Shown: positions 1 through 9,548 of the stretch, in pieces | Layout: every line of letters starts with the position of its first letter | Position numbering within the stretch: the stretch's first letter is position 1 | DNA from: Acidobacteriaceae bacterium dw_441 | Lineage (GTDB): Bacteria; Acidobacteriota; Terriglobia; Terriglobales; Acidobacteriaceae | DNA: 64,000 nt | Direction of reading: 5' to 3' | NCBI GenBank assembly: GCA_018449715.1 | Contig: JAAVVA010000001.1 | Location: 992,001 to 1,056,000, forward strand | Notes under the pieces: generated by a model | What the model was told of the DNA's origin: nothing | Databases searched by the model: none | What the model saw: only the letters and a program-made list of their open reading frames with translations | Translations under genes and position numbers: made by a program

Positions 1-246
1 AGCCTCCCACTCCTGCACCTTCGGGTCGGCGGCATCGGCGGCGGCCTTGGCCGCCAGCGAGAAGTTCTCATCGGCGTCAATGATCATGAACATCCGGTTG
101 CCCGTCAGATACATCTCCAGTGACTGAACCCCTGCGGCATAGAAGCTATCGCGAATCTCGGGCCAGATCTTCTCGTGATAGCGTCTGTACTCCGCAATCA
201 TGGCCTCGTCGTTCTTCAGGTCGAGCGTAAGACAGTATCGTGGCAT
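1..246 (-). CDS. L-rhamnose mutarotase family protein (probable L-fucose mutarotase), 3' end outside window
   Basis: The reverse strand from the ATG at 246 stays open to the window edge (82 codons) and begins MPRYCLTLDLKNDEAMIAEY. The pattern with YRRYHEKIWPEI, the SLEMYLTGNRMFMI strand and a D-rich stretch is typical of the RhaM (DUF718) family, which interconverts anomers of 6-deoxy sugars. Family members are about 105 residues, so roughly 20 C-terminal residues are missing. It is divergent from an L-fuconate operon, so L-fucose rather than L-rhamnose is the likely substrate; that is inferred from context. The 149-base gap to the next gene presumably holds both promoters. Confidence 0.85.
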   Translation of the reverse strand, partial: MPRYCLTLDLKNDEAMIAEYRRYHEKIWPEIRDSFYAAGVQSLEMYLTGNRMFMIIDADENFSLAAKAAADAADPKVQEWEA

Positions 247-395
247 ATCTCCTCCAGTTTGCTCCAGGGGCTGCCGTACGGGCAGACCGTGCCTCCGATA
301 TCACATCACATCTTTCGCGTAAGGGGGTAAACTCAGTTTTTTTCATTACTTCGAGGTTGAAACAAGGTATGATTCCGGTGAAGAGACTTCAATAT

Positions 396-1145
396 ATGAG
401 TGGATCCTTTTACCTGGAAAACAAGATTGCCCTCGTCACTGGAGGCGCCAGCGGTATTGGCGCTGCAACCTCACGCGAGCTGACGCGCGCGGGAGCCAAG
501 GTTATCATCGCCGACGTCAATTTCGCTGCTGCCGAATCGCTCGCCGCAGAGCTTGCCGGAGCCCGCGCCGTGAAGATGGACGTCACCGATTCGGCCTCCA
601 TCGCGCTAGCCTTCAGCAGTATCCCGCAGCTCGACATCCTCGTGAATAACGCGGGCATCGGACTGGTCGGCGACATCTCGCGCACCTCGGAAGAAGACTT
701 CGACCGTGTCATGCAGGTCAACGTGAACAGCGTCTTCCTCGTAACGAAGGAGGCGCTTCCGCTGATCCTCGCCTCGCGTGGCTCCATCGTGAATATCGGC
801 TCGGTGGCCGGTTCGGTCGGTGTTAAGCAGCGCTTCGCCTACTGCGCCAGCAAGGGGGCTGTGCAGGCGATGACGCGCCAGATCGCGGTCGATTATCCCA
901 AGGAGCTTCGCATCAACTGCATCGCCCCCGGCACAGTGCAGACGCCCTTCGTCGAAGGCTACCTTGAGAAATATCATGCGAATGAGAAGGATAAGGTCCG
1001 CGCCGAGCTGGTGGCGCGCCAGCCGATCGGACGCCTCGGCACTCCCGAAGACGTCGCCTCGCTCGTCCGATTCCTCTGTTCGAAAGAGGCTGAGTTCATC
1101 AATGGAGCTGTAGTCCCTATCGACGGCGGATGGACCGCCGCCTGA
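396..1145 (+). CDS. SDR family oxidoreductase, probable 2-keto-3-deoxy-L-fuconate dehydrogenase
   Basis: A 249-residue classical short-chain dehydrogenase. Visible are the nucleotide-binding TGGASGIG near residue 15, NNAG near 85, the catalytic Ser in the NIGSVAGS strand, YCASK (YxxxK) near 150 and the C-terminal PIDGGW. The frame is open further upstream, with an ATG at 369, but the ATG at 396 has a purine-rich AAGAGA at a sensible distance and gives the family's normal N-terminus. It precedes L-fuconate dehydratase and an FAH-family hydrolase on the same strand, so the fitting role is NAD(P)+-dependent oxidation of 2-keto-3-deoxy-L-fuconate to the 2,4-diketo acid. L-fucose dehydrogenase is an alternative that sequence alone cannot exclude. 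Confidence 0.85.
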   Translation: MSGSFYLENKIALVTGGASGIGAATSRELTRAGAKVIIADVNFAAAESLAAELAGARAVKMDVTDSASIALAFSSIPQLDILVNNAGIGLVGDISRTSEEDFDRVMQVNVNSVFLVTKEALPLILASRGSIVNIGSVAGSVGVKQRFAYCASKGAVQAMTRQIAVDYPKELRINCIAPGTVQTPFVEGYLEKYHANEKDKVRAELVARQPIGRLGTPEDVASLVRFLCSKEAEFINGAVVPIDGGWTAA

Positions 1146-1203
1146 TTTCCTGACATAGCAATACTGCTGTTTTTGACCCTGTTGTTTTTTCTGAAGAAGG
1201 GAA

Positions 1204-2517
1204 TTGCCAGACTTGAGTGAGATTCTGATTACCAACGTCCGCGTCGTCGATCTTCGTTTTCCTACCTCGCGTGAGCAGATCGGCTCCGATGCAGTCAATA
1301 AAGATCCTGACTACTCGGCGGCCTACTGCATCCTTGAAACCAACGCCGGGATTACCGGCTATGGACTCACCTTCACGCTCGGACGCGGTACCGATCTTGT
1401 CGTGCAGGCGGCGAGCTATCTCTCGCGTTACCTCGTCGGGCGCACGCTCAGCTCCATCACCGACAATCTCTGTGCTTTCTCGCGCCAGCTCACCGACGAC
1501 TCGCAGTTCCGCTGGCTCGGCCCGGAGAAGGGAGTCATTCATCTGGCGACCGGCGCGCTGGTCAACGCGGTCTGGGACCTCTATGCCCGCGTCGAGAAAA
1601 AGCCGCTCTGGCAGCTCCTCTCCGACATGGAACCCGCACAGCTTCTGAAGGCCGTGGACTTCCGCTACATCGACGATGCGCTCACCTACGATGAGGCGCT
1701 TGCGATCCTGGAAAAGGCGCAGGCCGGTAAGACCGAGCGTCTCGCGCAGATACAAGAGACAGGCTACCCCGCTTATACCACCTCGGTAGGCTGGTTCGGC
1801 TACTCCGAGGAGAAGATCCGCGGCCTCTGCCACGAAGCTCTCGCCGAGGGCTGGACGCACTTCAAGCTCAAGGTTGGTGGAGACCCAGCAGAGGACCTTC
1901 GCCGTGGCCGCATTGTGCGCGAGGAGATTGGCTGGGAGAACCGCCTGATGGTCGACGCCAACCAGAAGTGGGGAGTCCTCGAGGCGATCGAGCGTACCAG
2001 CCAGCTCGCCGAGCTGAAGCCCTGGTGGATGGAGGAGCCGACCAGCCCCGACGACATCCTGGGCCACGCCCGCCTGCGCCGCGAGGTTCCCTCCGTGCGC
2101 GTGGCTACCGGCGAGCACTGCCACAACCGCGTCATGTTCAAGCAGTTTCTGCAGGCCCAGGCGCTCGACGTCGTGCAGATCGACAGCTGCCGCGTTGGCG
2201 GAGTCAACGAGAACCTCGCGATCATCCTGATGGCCGCGAAGTTCGGCGTTCCGGTCTGCCCGCACGCGGGTGGCGTGGGACTCTGCGAGTACGTGCAGCA
2301 TCTCTCGATCTTCGATTTCCTCTCCGTCTCGACCACGATGGAGAACCGCGTCATCGAGTTCGTCGATCATCTTCACGAACACTTCGTCACGCCGGTGCAT
2401 ATTAAGAGCGGCCACTATCTCGTCCCCGCCGAGCCGGGATACAGTATTGAGATCAGGGAAGAATCCCTCAACCGATTCGCCTACCCGCAGGGTGAGGCAT
2501 GGAGCACGCAGGCATGA
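1204..2517 (+). CDS. fucD: L-fuconate dehydratase (enolase superfamily)
   Basis: About 437 residues, the length of characterised L-fuconate dehydratases (EC 4.2.1.68), which turn L-fuconate into 2-keto-3-deoxy-L-fuconate. From memory of the Xanthomonas enzyme, the N-terminal VVDLRFPTSREQIGSDA and DPDYSAAY blocks and the central WLGPEKGV block are close matches. Enolase-superfamily marks are present: the Lys pair in HFKLKVGGD, the metal-ligand Asp in MVDANQKW, Glu in WMEEPTSPDD and GEHCHNR, and the general-base region in CPHAGGVGLCE. The start is a TTG: 1204 is only two bases from the AGAAGGG at 1195-1201, whereas TTG 1213 lies 11 bases away, so 1213 is possible. The stop overlaps the next ATG (ATGA), indicating translational coupling. 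Confidence 0.95.
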   Translation: MPDLSEILITNVRVVDLRFPTSREQIGSDAVNKDPDYSAAYCILETNAGITGYGLTFTLGRGTDLVVQAASYLSRYLVGRTLSSITDNLCAFSRQLTDDSQFRWLGPEKGVIHLATGALVNAVWDLYARVEKKPLWQLLSDMEPAQLLKAVDFRYIDDALTYDEALAILEKAQAGKTERLAQIQETGYPAYTTSVGWFGYSEEKIRGLCHEALAEGWTHFKLKVGGDPAEDLRRGRIVREEIGWENRLMVDANQKWGVLEAIERTSQLAELKPWWMEEPTSPDDILGHARLRREVPSVRVATGEHCHNRVMFKQFLQAQALDVVQIDSCRVGGVNENLAIILMAAKFGVPVCPHAGGVGLCEYVQHLSIFDFLSVSTTMENRVIEFVDHLHEHFVTPVHIKSGHYLVPAEPGYSIEIREESLNRFAYPQGEAWSTQA

Positions 2518-3362
2518 AGTTTGTTACGTTTTCAGGCAAGACCTCTTCCGCAGCCCCCACTCCCGGCGTCCTCGTGGGTCACGAGGTTGCAGACCTCTCC
2601 GGACTCAACTACCCCAGCGTCCTCGCAATCATCGAGGGCGGCAGCGAGGCTCTCGCCGAGGTCGCCTCGTATCTTGAGAAGGCTCCGCGTGTGTCCCTCT
2701 CCGAGGTCACGCTGCACGCTCCGGTTCAGCCTCCGCGCGTCTTCGGCGTCGGTCTGAACTATGCACGCCACGCCGAAGAGACGAAGATGGCGCTGCCGAA
2801 GATTCCCGTGATCTTTATGAAGCTCTCCACCTCGGTGGTTGGGCCGGATGCGGAGATTATCCTTCCGAAGGTCAGCACACAGCCCGACTATGAGGCTGAG
2901 CTTGGCGTCGTGATCGGTAAGCCGGGCTATCAGATCGCCGCCGCTGATTGGGAGAAGCACGTCTTCGGCTACACCAACGTCAACGATGTCAGCGCCCGCG
3001 ACATCCAGCTTTCGACCTCTCAATGGACGCTCGGCAAGTCATTCCCGAGCTTCACTCCGATTGGCCCTGCCATTGTTACGGCTGACGAGGTCGGTGACCC
3101 GCACGTGCTCGACATCGGCATCACCATCAACGGAGAGACGTTGCAGGCGTCGAACACCAGCGACATGGTCTTTGGGATTCCCGCCATCATCGAGTACATC
3201 TCGAAGATGACGCCGCTTGAAGCGGGAGACATCATCACCACGGGAACCCCCGAGGGTGTCGGCATGGGACGCACGCCGCAGCGCTGGCTCAAGCCCGGTG
3301 AAGAGGTCATCGTCACCATCCAGAAGCTCGGCAGCCTTCGTAACACCACCGTCGCGGAGTAG
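2514..3362 (+). CDS. Fumarylacetoacetate hydrolase family protein, probable 2,4-diketo-3-deoxy-L-fuconate hydrolase
   Basis: A 282-residue FAH-fold enzyme starting MKFVTFSGK at an ATG that overlaps the dehydratase stop by ATGA. An in-frame ATG at 2499 lies inside the dehydratase gene and is less likely. Family motifs: VFGVGLNYARHAEE, the metal-binding ExE in YEAELGVVIGK, GYTNVNDVSARDIQ, and GTPEGVGMG near the C-terminus. In the oxidative L-fucose route this step splits 2,4-diketo-3-deoxy-L-fuconate into pyruvate and L-lactate. The family assignment is firm; the substrate follows from the adjoining fucD. A strong terminator follows. Confidence 0.88.
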   Translation: MKFVTFSGKTSSAAPTPGVLVGHEVADLSGLNYPSVLAIIEGGSEALAEVASYLEKAPRVSLSEVTLHAPVQPPRVFGVGLNYARHAEETKMALPKIPVIFMKLSTSVVGPDAEIILPKVSTQPDYEAELGVVIGKPGYQIAAADWEKHVFGYTNVNDVSARDIQLSTSQWTLGKSFPSFTPIGPAIVTADEVGDPHVLDIGITINGETLQASNTSDMVFGIPAIIEYISKMTPLEAGDIITTGTPEGVGMGRTPQRWLKPGEEVIVTIQKLGSLRNTTVAE

Positions 3363-3377
3363 CCGCAATCCACCTCA

Positions 3378-3409
3378 GCCGCCGCGAAGACCACTTCGCG
3401 GCGGCTTTT
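3378..3409 (+). terminator. Rho-independent terminator of the fucose operon
   Basis: A perfect 12-bp stem, GCCGCCGCGAAG at 3378-3389 and CTTCGCGGCGGC at 3394-3405, with an ACCA loop and TTTT at 3406-3409. It starts 15 bases after the hydrolase stop and 50 bases before the next gene. Confidence 0.93.
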
Positions 3410-3459
3410 CATTTAAGCAGAGACAGCATCGCATCGTGTAATCTCAGCGAAGATTCCTC

Positions 3460-5919
3460 ATGGGTTTGCTGAGCATTTTCTACCCACATCGCTGTCTCGC
3501 CATGCTCGGGATATTCCTCTGGCTGGCGCTCGGGCCCCCTCGCGTACCGGCGCAGACTGCCGCGACCAGCGTGCCTCTCCTGCTGCCCTCCGCAATCGCC
3601 TACGATGCGGCGGGAAACCTCTACATCGCCGAGACCACGCACCACGTCATCCGCCGGGTCGATCCCTCCGGCGCGATCAGGACCATCGCCGGAACCGGAA
3701 CCCAAGGCTTTGATGGCGACAATGGTACCGCCACTTCGGCTCTGCTCGACTCACCGCAAGGGCTTGCGGCCAGCGCTAACGCGCTTTATATCGCCGACAC
3801 GCACAATCACCGCATCCGCCGCGTCGATTTCTCCAGCAGCACGATCACGACTCTTGCTGGCACGGGTGTCTCCGGCTCCACGGGCGACAATGGCCCCGCC
3901 GCCTTCGCGATGCTCGATCGTCCCACAGCGCTCGCGCTCGACAGCAAGGGCAATCTCTACTTTGCTGACGTTTCAGCTCACCGCATTCGTCGCATCGATG
4001 CTGCAACCGGAATCATCACAACGGTCGCGGGTGCAGGAGTGCAGGGGGACAGCGGCGATAACGCGCAGGCAGCCTCCGCTCTTCTCGATTCTCCGCAGGG
4101 CCTTGCCGTTGACCTCTCGGGCAACCTCTACCTCAGCGACACCCACAACCACCGCATTCGTCGCATTGACGCTACGACCGGCCTCATCACCACCGTTGCT
4201 GGCACTGGAGCCTTCGGCTATGCGGGAGACTCCATCGCAGCGACCTCTGCGAAGCTCGCGTTTCCGCAGGGGCTTGCCGTTGACGCCGCAGGAAACCTCT
4301 ATCTCAGCGATACCGCGAACCTGCGCATCCGTCGCATCGATGCTGCGACCGGCCTCATCACCACCGTTGCTGGAGACGGCACGCAGGGCTTCCGTGGCGA
4401 CGGGGATGCGCCCACAGCAGCCTCGCTCGACAGTCCCCGTTCCATCACACGCTCTCCCACAGGTCTCGTGACCATCGCCGATACCGCGAATCAGCGCATC
4501 CGACAGGCCACCCCCGCAACCCTCCAAACCATCGCTGGCCTATCTGAGACGACACCGCCTCCGCCACCCTCTTCTCTGTCCCTCAGTGGCGCGAGCGCAA
4601 CTCCCTACGGCTCAGGCACCGTCACCGCGACGCTTGCCTCCGCGACGACCGCTACCGGCTCCATCGTCTTCCTCGACACCTTCGCCGGAACCTCGGGTAT
4701 CCGGCTCGCCGCCGTGCCGCTCAGCGCAAACGCCGCCGTGCTCGATCTCTCGAGCCTCCCGGCAGGCCAACACCTCATCGCTGCCGCCTACTCCAGCGAC
4801 TCCGAGCACGCCCCGCTCACGAGCGATGCCTTCTCCCTCACCGTCACTCCATTGCCTCTGACGGCCATCCTCTCTCCGGCCTCGCTCCAGTACGGTGAGA
4901 CGATGCCGCCGCTCACCGGCGCACTCAACGGCCTTCTCCCGCGCGACCAGTCCGGTGTCTCCGCAACCTTTTCGACCATCGCCACTGCGAACCCCTCCGC
5001 GGGCACCTACCCCGTCACCGTCACTCTCATCGGACCTGCGGCAGGGAACTACACGCTCTCTTCCGTGCCCACGCTAACCATCACGAAGGCCTCCACCGCA
5101 ACCGCCCTTACGGCGACGACGAACGCAGCCAGCTCTGATGTCGTCCAGCCAGTCCTGCTCTCGGCCCACGTCTCCAGCGCGACCACGGGAGTCCCCACTG
5201 GTACAGTCTTCCTCTTCGATGGAGGATCCCAGCTGACCGCAGGCACAGCCAGTGCCTCGGGCGACTTCAGCTTCTCGACCTCCTCGCTCGCCTCCGGCCC
5301 GCACAGCCTCTACGCCAGCTACTCCGGCGACGCGAACTTCCGCCCCAGCACCTCTTCCACTACTTTGTTCACCATCGGGGGACCGCCTCCCACATCGGGC
5401 GACTTCACTCTCGCCCTTTCCAGCACAGCCGCCCAGACCATTGTTGCGGGAGAATCCGCCAACTACACCTTCACTCTTCAGACACAGGGAAGCCTCTCCG
5501 GGCCGGTCGTTCTTGCGGCCAGCGGAGCCCCCGACCTCGCAACCGTCTCCTTCAATCCCTCCAGCATTCCGCCCGGAACCCCCTTAGCCACCTTCACCAT
5601 GACGGTCGCGACCCCGAAGACCTCAGCCTTCCTGGTACACGCAGGGCAGGGCATCGCCAGCGCATTTCTGGTCGTGCCCCTGCTTTGCCTGTGGTCCCGT
5701 AGAGGCCCGCGGTTACTGGCGATTGTTCTTGTCTTATGGATACTGCCGCTTTCAGGATGCGGCGACCGCGTTTACAAGGGAGATGCCACAGGGTCTAGCC
5801 CTTCCGGACCGTCCGCCCCGAAGACCTACACCATTACTGTGACTGGAAGCTCAACCGACGGTTCGGGAAAGCCAATCCATCACACTGCGGAGGTCACTCT
5901 TACCGTTCAGCCTTCTTAG
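3460..5919 (+). CDS. Secreted NHL-repeat and Ig-like repeat protein
   Basis: 819 residues. An N-terminal hydrophobic signal segment ends near PRVPAQ. Residues about 45-355 hold five to six NHL beta-propeller repeats of the type GNLYxxDxxNxRIRRID followed by ITTVAGxGxxGxxGD. After a proline-rich linker come Ig-like repeats (about 370-465 and 550-645) flanking an MBG-type domain (about 466-545, with GNYTLSSVPTLTI). Near the C-terminus there is a hydrophobic segment (about 735-765) that ends in LSGC, which looks like a lipobox but is internal, then a 52-residue polar tail. Proteins of this architecture are abundant in Terriglobia; a specific function is not known to me. The ATG at 3502 is an alternative start that would shorten the signal peptide. 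Confidence 0.82.
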   Translation: MGLLSIFYPHRCLAMLGIFLWLALGPPRVPAQTAATSVPLLLPSAIAYDAAGNLYIAETTHHVIRRVDPSGAIRTIAGTGTQGFDGDNGTATSALLDSPQGLAASANALYIADTHNHRIRRVDFSSSTITTLAGTGVSGSTGDNGPAAFAMLDRPTALALDSKGNLYFADVSAHRIRRIDAATGIITTVAGAGVQGDSGDNAQAASALLDSPQGLAVDLSGNLYLSDTHNHRIRRIDATTGLITTVAGTGAFGYAGDSIAATSAKLAFPQGLAVDAAGNLYLSDTANLRIRRIDAATGLITTVAGDGTQGFRGDGDAPTAASLDSPRSITRSPTGLVTIADTANQRIRQATPATLQTIAGLSETTPPPPPSSLSLSGASATPYGSGTVTATLASATTATGSIVFLDTFAGTSGIRLAAVPLSANAAVLDLSSLPAGQHLIAAAYSSDSEHAPLTSDAFSLTVTPLPLTAILSPASLQYGETMPPLTGALNGLLPRDQSGVSATFSTIATANPSAGTYPVTVTLIGPAAGNYTLSSVPTLTITKASTATALTATTNAASSDVVQPVLLSAHVSSATTGVPTGTVFLFDGGSQLTAGTASASGDFSFSTSSLASGPHSLYASYSGDANFRPSTSSTTLFTIGGPPPTSGDFTLALSSTAAQTIVAGESANYTFTLQTQGSLSGPVVLAASGAPDLATVSFNPSSIPPGTPLATFTMTVATPKTSAFLVHAGQGIASAFLVVPLLCLWSRRGPRLLAIVLVLWILPLSGCGDRVYKGDATGSSPSGPSAPKTYTITVTGSSTDGSGKPIHHTAEVTLTVQPS

Positions 5920-6644
5920 AGCGGAGCCAGCAGCTTCAGTGCCAGGAAGACCACCACGCCGGTGAAAAAGATCAGCGCCATGCGGATACCCGGCTCTCGG
6001 TTGACCTCGGGCACAAGGTCCGTCGCGGCGACGTAGATCGTCACTCCCGCCGAGAGCGGAAGCCCAGCCCCAACCCATGAGGGCTTCAAGTTGATCACCA
6101 TCACTCCGGCCAGCGTCATCGCTCCCAGAATCATCGCCGAGTTCAGTGCCGCCCGCCTGCCTCGTCCGCCCGCCAGCATCACGCTTGCAACGGTGAAGCC
6201 CTCCGGCAGCTTGTGCAGGAAGACCGCGATGAAGATCATCCAGCCGAGCCACGTCGAAAGCATGAACCCCGACCCGATGGCGATGCCGTCGAAGAAGGTG
6301 TGGGCCGCCAGCCCCAGCAGCACCGAGTAGCTTGTCTTCGCCGAAAGAAACTCGGTGTGATGCGTTTCTTCGCCAAAGTGGAAGTGCGGCACCAGCGTAT
6401 GCTCCAGCAGATGCACCCCGCAGTAGCCCGCAAGCAGCAGCACCGGAGCCCAGCGCGGGTTCAGGGCGATGCCCTCCGGCACCATCTCCAGCACAGCCGC
6501 GCCCAGCATAAAGCCAGCTCCCAACGCCACAAAGTAGCGCAGAGCACGCGCCGAAGGGGAGCGACGCACCAGCAAAAGTCCACCGAGGTAGTCCGCCAGG
6601 CCTGCAACCGTGCCCAGCGTCAGGCTCATCCACAGCGATGTCAT
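5916..6644 (-). CDS. ZIP family metal transporter
   Basis: 242 residues with about eight hydrophobic segments. ZIP marks are HTFFDGIAIGSGF in the central helix and FLHKLPEGFTVASVML in the next (HxxPEG), which supply metal ligands; a His-rich loop (HFHFGEETHH) lies between helices 3 and 4. ZIP proteins import or export Zn2+ or other divalent cations across the inner membrane; direction and metal cannot be read here. Its 3' end overlaps the convergent NHL gene by four bases. It follows the DUF4149 gene by 92 bases and may be read with it. Confidence 0.88.
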   Translation of the reverse strand: MTSLWMSLTLGTVAGLADYLGGLLLVRRSPSARALRYFVALGAGFMLGAAVLEMVPEGIALNPRWAPVLLLAGYCGVHLLEHTLVPHFHFGEETHHTEFLSAKTSYSVLLGLAAHTFFDGIAIGSGFMLSTWLGWMIFIAVFLHKLPEGFTVASVMLAGGRGRRAALNSAMILGAMTLAGVMVINLKPSWVGAGLPLSAGVTIYVAATDLVPEVNREPGIRMALIFFTGVVVFLALKLLAPL

Positions 6645-6736
6645 CGTCTATCCGTTCCAGGCGAATCGAGGAGCGTCGCCAGCGTACATGGGATAGCGTT
6701 CGGGCCGCGAGACCCGCATCGCGATGAGCACAAAGT

Positions 6737-7255
6737 TCATATCCTTTTGATTTTACCTGTCTCGGGCCACTGAGACTCACGCGCCAGCATAAGAATCACG
6801 CCAATCCCGCAAAAGAACACCAGGCCTTCAAGCCGTTCCGAGAGCTTATGCAGATCCTGGAACTCGATCCGCGCAGGCGAAGTGGCCTCCGATACTGTAA
6901 TGTCCCCTCCTGCGGCAATGCGGTCCTGCTCCATCGTCGGGATGATCCTGAACTGCGAGTATGCGGTGACGACCAGCATGATCCCCGCGAGCACAATCTC
7001 GATGGCAAAGCCCACACGAGCCGGAACCTCAGCCTTGAACCACAGCGTCACCGTGCACAGGCAGAACACTACGCCGCCGATCAGCCCGATCCGGTGCAGG
7101 ATCTGCAGCGTTCCTCCGACCACGATGCCTGCCTCGTGCGCGCTCGACAGGCGCTGGAAGGCCACCGGGGCTACCACGAATGCAAAGAAGGCAAGTCCGC
7201 CAACCCAGGCTGTCATCGACAGCAACCGCAACGCGCGAAGCATTTTCTCAATCAC
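6737..7255 (-). CDS. DUF4149 domain membrane protein
   Basis: 172 residues with four predicted membrane helices: LRLLSMTAWVGGLAFFAFVVAP at the N-terminus, IGLIGGVVFCLCTVTLWF, VGFAIEIVLAGIMLVVTAY and a C-terminal LVFFCGIGVILMLA. The pattern fits DUF4149 (TMEM205-like), for which no bacterial role is established. The start is a GTG that shares one base with the htpX stop (TAGTG), so translation is likely coupled to htpX. This suggests a connected membrane-maintenance role, which is inference. Confidence 0.78.
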   Translation of the reverse strand: MIEKMLRALRLLSMTAWVGGLAFFAFVVAPVAFQRLSSAHEAGIVVGGTLQILHRIGLIGGVVFCLCTVTLWFKAEVPARVGFAIEIVLAGIMLVVTAYSQFRIIPTMEQDRIAAGGDITVSEATSPARIEFQDLHKLSERLEGLVFFCGIGVILMLARESQWPETGKIKRI

Positions 7256-8109
7256 TAGACCAGGTCCCTCCCAATGAGCCTTCGTATCCGTTCTTTAATA
7301 GGAGGGTGCGTGGAGAATAGATTCGCAAACCCTCCGCTGCCCAATAGCGGAGCCACAATAAACAGGTGCGCCGTTGCGGGAGTCGCCTGCATGGGGATGC
7401 GCCGCGAGAAATTGTCCAGCTTCTGCAACGCTCGCGCCAGGGCGTACGGATTTCCTGTCTCTCGCGCTCCTGTTGCGTCCGCCTCGTACTCCCGCGAGCG
7501 CGAGATCGAAAGCTGAATCAGCGTCGCCGCAATCGGCGCAAGAATCACCATGAAAAGCGCGGTAAGTCCACCGCCGTTGCGGTCGCGGTCATCGCGTCCA
7601 CCGTAGCCTCCGAACATTGAGGCCCAGTAGCCCATCCTCGCGACCATCGTGATCGCCCCGGCCAGAGTCGCGGCGATGGAACTGGTCAGGATATCGCGGT
7701 TCCGCACATGGCCAAGCTCGTGCGCCAGAACTCCCTCCAACTCCTCGTCGTCCAGCAGGTTCAGGATGCCGTGCGTCACAGCCACCGAAGCGTGTTGCGG
7801 ATTTCTCCCCGTGGCAAAGGCATTCGGGCTCTCACTCGGAATGACGAAGACCTTCGGCATCGGAAGTCCCTGCCTGGCGGAGAGCCGCTCCACCACGTTG
7901 TAGACCCTCGGAAGCTGCTCCCTCGTCGCAGGCTGCGCCCGGTACATCGAAAGCGCCAGCTTGTCGGAGAAGAAATACGTTCCGAAGTTGAACGCGACCG
8001 ACAGCACAAAAGCCAACGCCATCCCGTTGCGTCCGCCGACCCGGTCCCCGATGAAGATCAGAAACATGGTCAGCAGCACCAGCAGGAGTGTGGACTTCAG
8101 GGTATTCAT
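7255..8109 (-). CDS. htpX: Zinc metalloprotease HtpX
   Basis: 284 residues, the usual HtpX length. N-terminal membrane segments (residues about 5-50) precede a cytoplasmic M48 protease domain with the zinc site HELGH at 130-134 and the downstream Glu in [13 protein letters not shown] near 207-209. A membrane hairpin lies around 185-203. HtpX degrades misfolded membrane proteins together with FtsH. The start follows the stop of the upstream secreted-protein gene by two bases, and the stop overlaps the DUF4149 start, so it lies inside a coupled operon that begins with cytochrome c maturation genes. Confidence 0.95.
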   Translation of the reverse strand: MNTLKSTLLLVLLTMFLIFIGDRVGGRNGMALAFVLSVAFNFGTYFFSDKLALSMYRAQPATREQLPRVYNVVERLSARQGLPMPKVFVIPSESPNAFATGRNPQHASVAVTHGILNLLDDEELEGVLAHELGHVRNRDILTSSIAATLAGAITMVARMGYWASMFGGYGGRDDRDRNGGGLTALFMVILAPIAATLIQLSISRSREYEADATGARETGNPYALARALQKLDNFSRRIPMQATPATAHLFIVAPLLGSGGFANLFSTHPPIKERIRRLIGRDLV

Positions 8110-8111
8110 CT

Positions 8112-9470
8112 TCAGCCTCGCAGAGGTTCTTCCTCTGTAGTCTTAGATGCGGCAGAGCGCGAATCTTTTCGTGCCAGGGCGCGCTTCAGAACCGTCTCCA
8201 GCGCAGCCTTCTGCTCGGCGTACTCGGAGTCGGTGAGGCGACCTTCAAGACGGTCGGTTTCGATGGCGAACAGCTCTTCCTTCAGAGCGGTCAGCAGAGT
8301 CGCCGGTCCCGCGTTTGTGGGAGCAAAACCCGCTCCGGGAAGGGGAGCTGCTCCAGCCGCGCCCTGCTGCTGAGGACTGTTCTTCAGCATGAAGCCCGCG
8401 CCGGCGGCCATCGCGAGGCCCAGCCCGCCGATGATCCACCACTTGTACTTCGACCAGGGATCATTGTCGCCCGTCGGGTCGAGCGGTGTGCCGAGACCTC
8501 CACCGGGGCGCGTATCAGCCGCCGCCGGACCTGCAGGACCACCCGCTGCCTGCTGCGGACCGCCTGCGGCTGCTCCCGGCTGACCTCCATCCCCTCCCGG
8601 ACCATTTGCGCTATCGCGTGGAAGCTGTCCCGTCCCCGAGACCGTGAACTCCAGCGCCTGCGACGGAGCAACATTGCGCGCCACGTAAGTCTGGGCCGAC
8701 ATTTCTTCCGTCACCGGAGCGAACGTGGACGACGAAGCTGCCTTGAAGCTCATGCTCTTCGGCATCATGATCGCAACCGTATCGGTCGTCATCGAAGGCT
8801 TCGGAGTTAGCTTGAAGCTGCCGTCGTAAGGGACGTGATAGGTGATCTGGAAGCGCGTCTCGCCCGGACGAATGGGGAAGATAAAGGTGAAGTGGCCCGC
8901 CTCTCCCAGGGGAGTCGGCGCCGCCTGCACAGGCATTCCGCCCGGAGCCAGCGCCGCTGAGCCCTCGATCACCGCGCCTGCGGGAAGATAAAACTCAAAG
9001 GGACGGTCGCCGAACTGCGTCTTCGGAGGGGTCGACTCGTTCTTGACGAAGAAGTTTTCGACGATGCGCAGCGTCTTTCCGCTCTCATCCGTCTGGATGC
9101 GCATCACGTCCGCCTCGCTGCTGACGCCCGTAACCTTCGCAGCCGCGTCGTACACCTCGAGATCCACCGACTGTGTTCCTGGAGGCGCGGGACGAAAGTA
9201 GTTCGCCTTGTCGTGCGTCACACGGATCAGGTGCATCCCCGGATCGGGCAGGTCGAGGGTGAAGTTACCCTTCGCGTCCGTCTTGGTGCGCGTCGCTTCC
9301 TGCATTCCCTGCGCCAGGCGAATCAGCACGACGTCGTCGCCCGCGGCGGGCTTGTTGTTGGTCTTGTTCGTGACGGTGCCGGTGATGGACTCGGCAAGGG
9401 CCGCGCCCGAGAGAGCAGCGGGCATGGCAGAAATCAAGGCGACGATCACCGTCATGCGGCGGAGGTTCAT
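8112..9470 (-). CDS. Secreted carboxypeptidase-regulatory-like domain protein with C-terminal membrane anchor
   Basis: About 452 residues from the ATG at 9470, which gives a clean signal peptide ([14 protein letters not shown]... ending ALAE). A GTG at 9548, touching the upstream stop, would add 26 residues that do not look like a signal sequence. Next is a CarboxypepD_reg-like beta domain ([19 protein letters not shown] to about 120), a beta-rich region, a Gly/Ala/Pro/Gln linker, one membrane helix ([19 protein letters not shown]), and a short SHOCT-like helical tail ([18 protein letters not shown]) that resembles the tail of the neighbouring CcmI-like protein. No enzymatic motif is visible; the role in the ccm-htpX operon is unknown. 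Confidence 0.78.
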   Translation of the reverse strand: MNLRRMTVIVALISAMPAALSGAALAESITGTVTNKTNNKPAAGDDVVLIRLAQGMQEATRTKTDAKGNFTLDLPDPGMHLIRVTHDKANYFRPAPPGTQSVDLEVYDAAAKVTGVSSEADVMRIQTDESGKTLRIVENFFVKNESTPPKTQFGDRPFEFYLPAGAVIEGSAALAPGGMPVQAAPTPLGEAGHFTFIFPIRPGETRFQITYHVPYDGSFKLTPKPSMTTDTVAIMMPKSMSFKAASSSTFAPVTEEMSAQTYVARNVAPSQALEFTVSGTGQLPRDSANGPGGDGGQPGAAAGGPQQAAGGPAGPAAADTRPGGGLGTPLDPTGDNDPWSKYKWWIIGGLGLAMAAGAGFMLKNSPQQQGAAGAAPLPGAGFAPTNAGPATLLTALKEELFAIETDRLEGRLTDSEYAEQKAALETVLKRALARKDSRSAASKTTEEEPLRG

Positions 9471-9548
9471 AAAGGATGAGAGGATCACGGTTTCCAGTCT
9501 ACTGCTAATTAATAAGGTTAGGCTTCCCGCGGAAGCCATTGATGTCAC

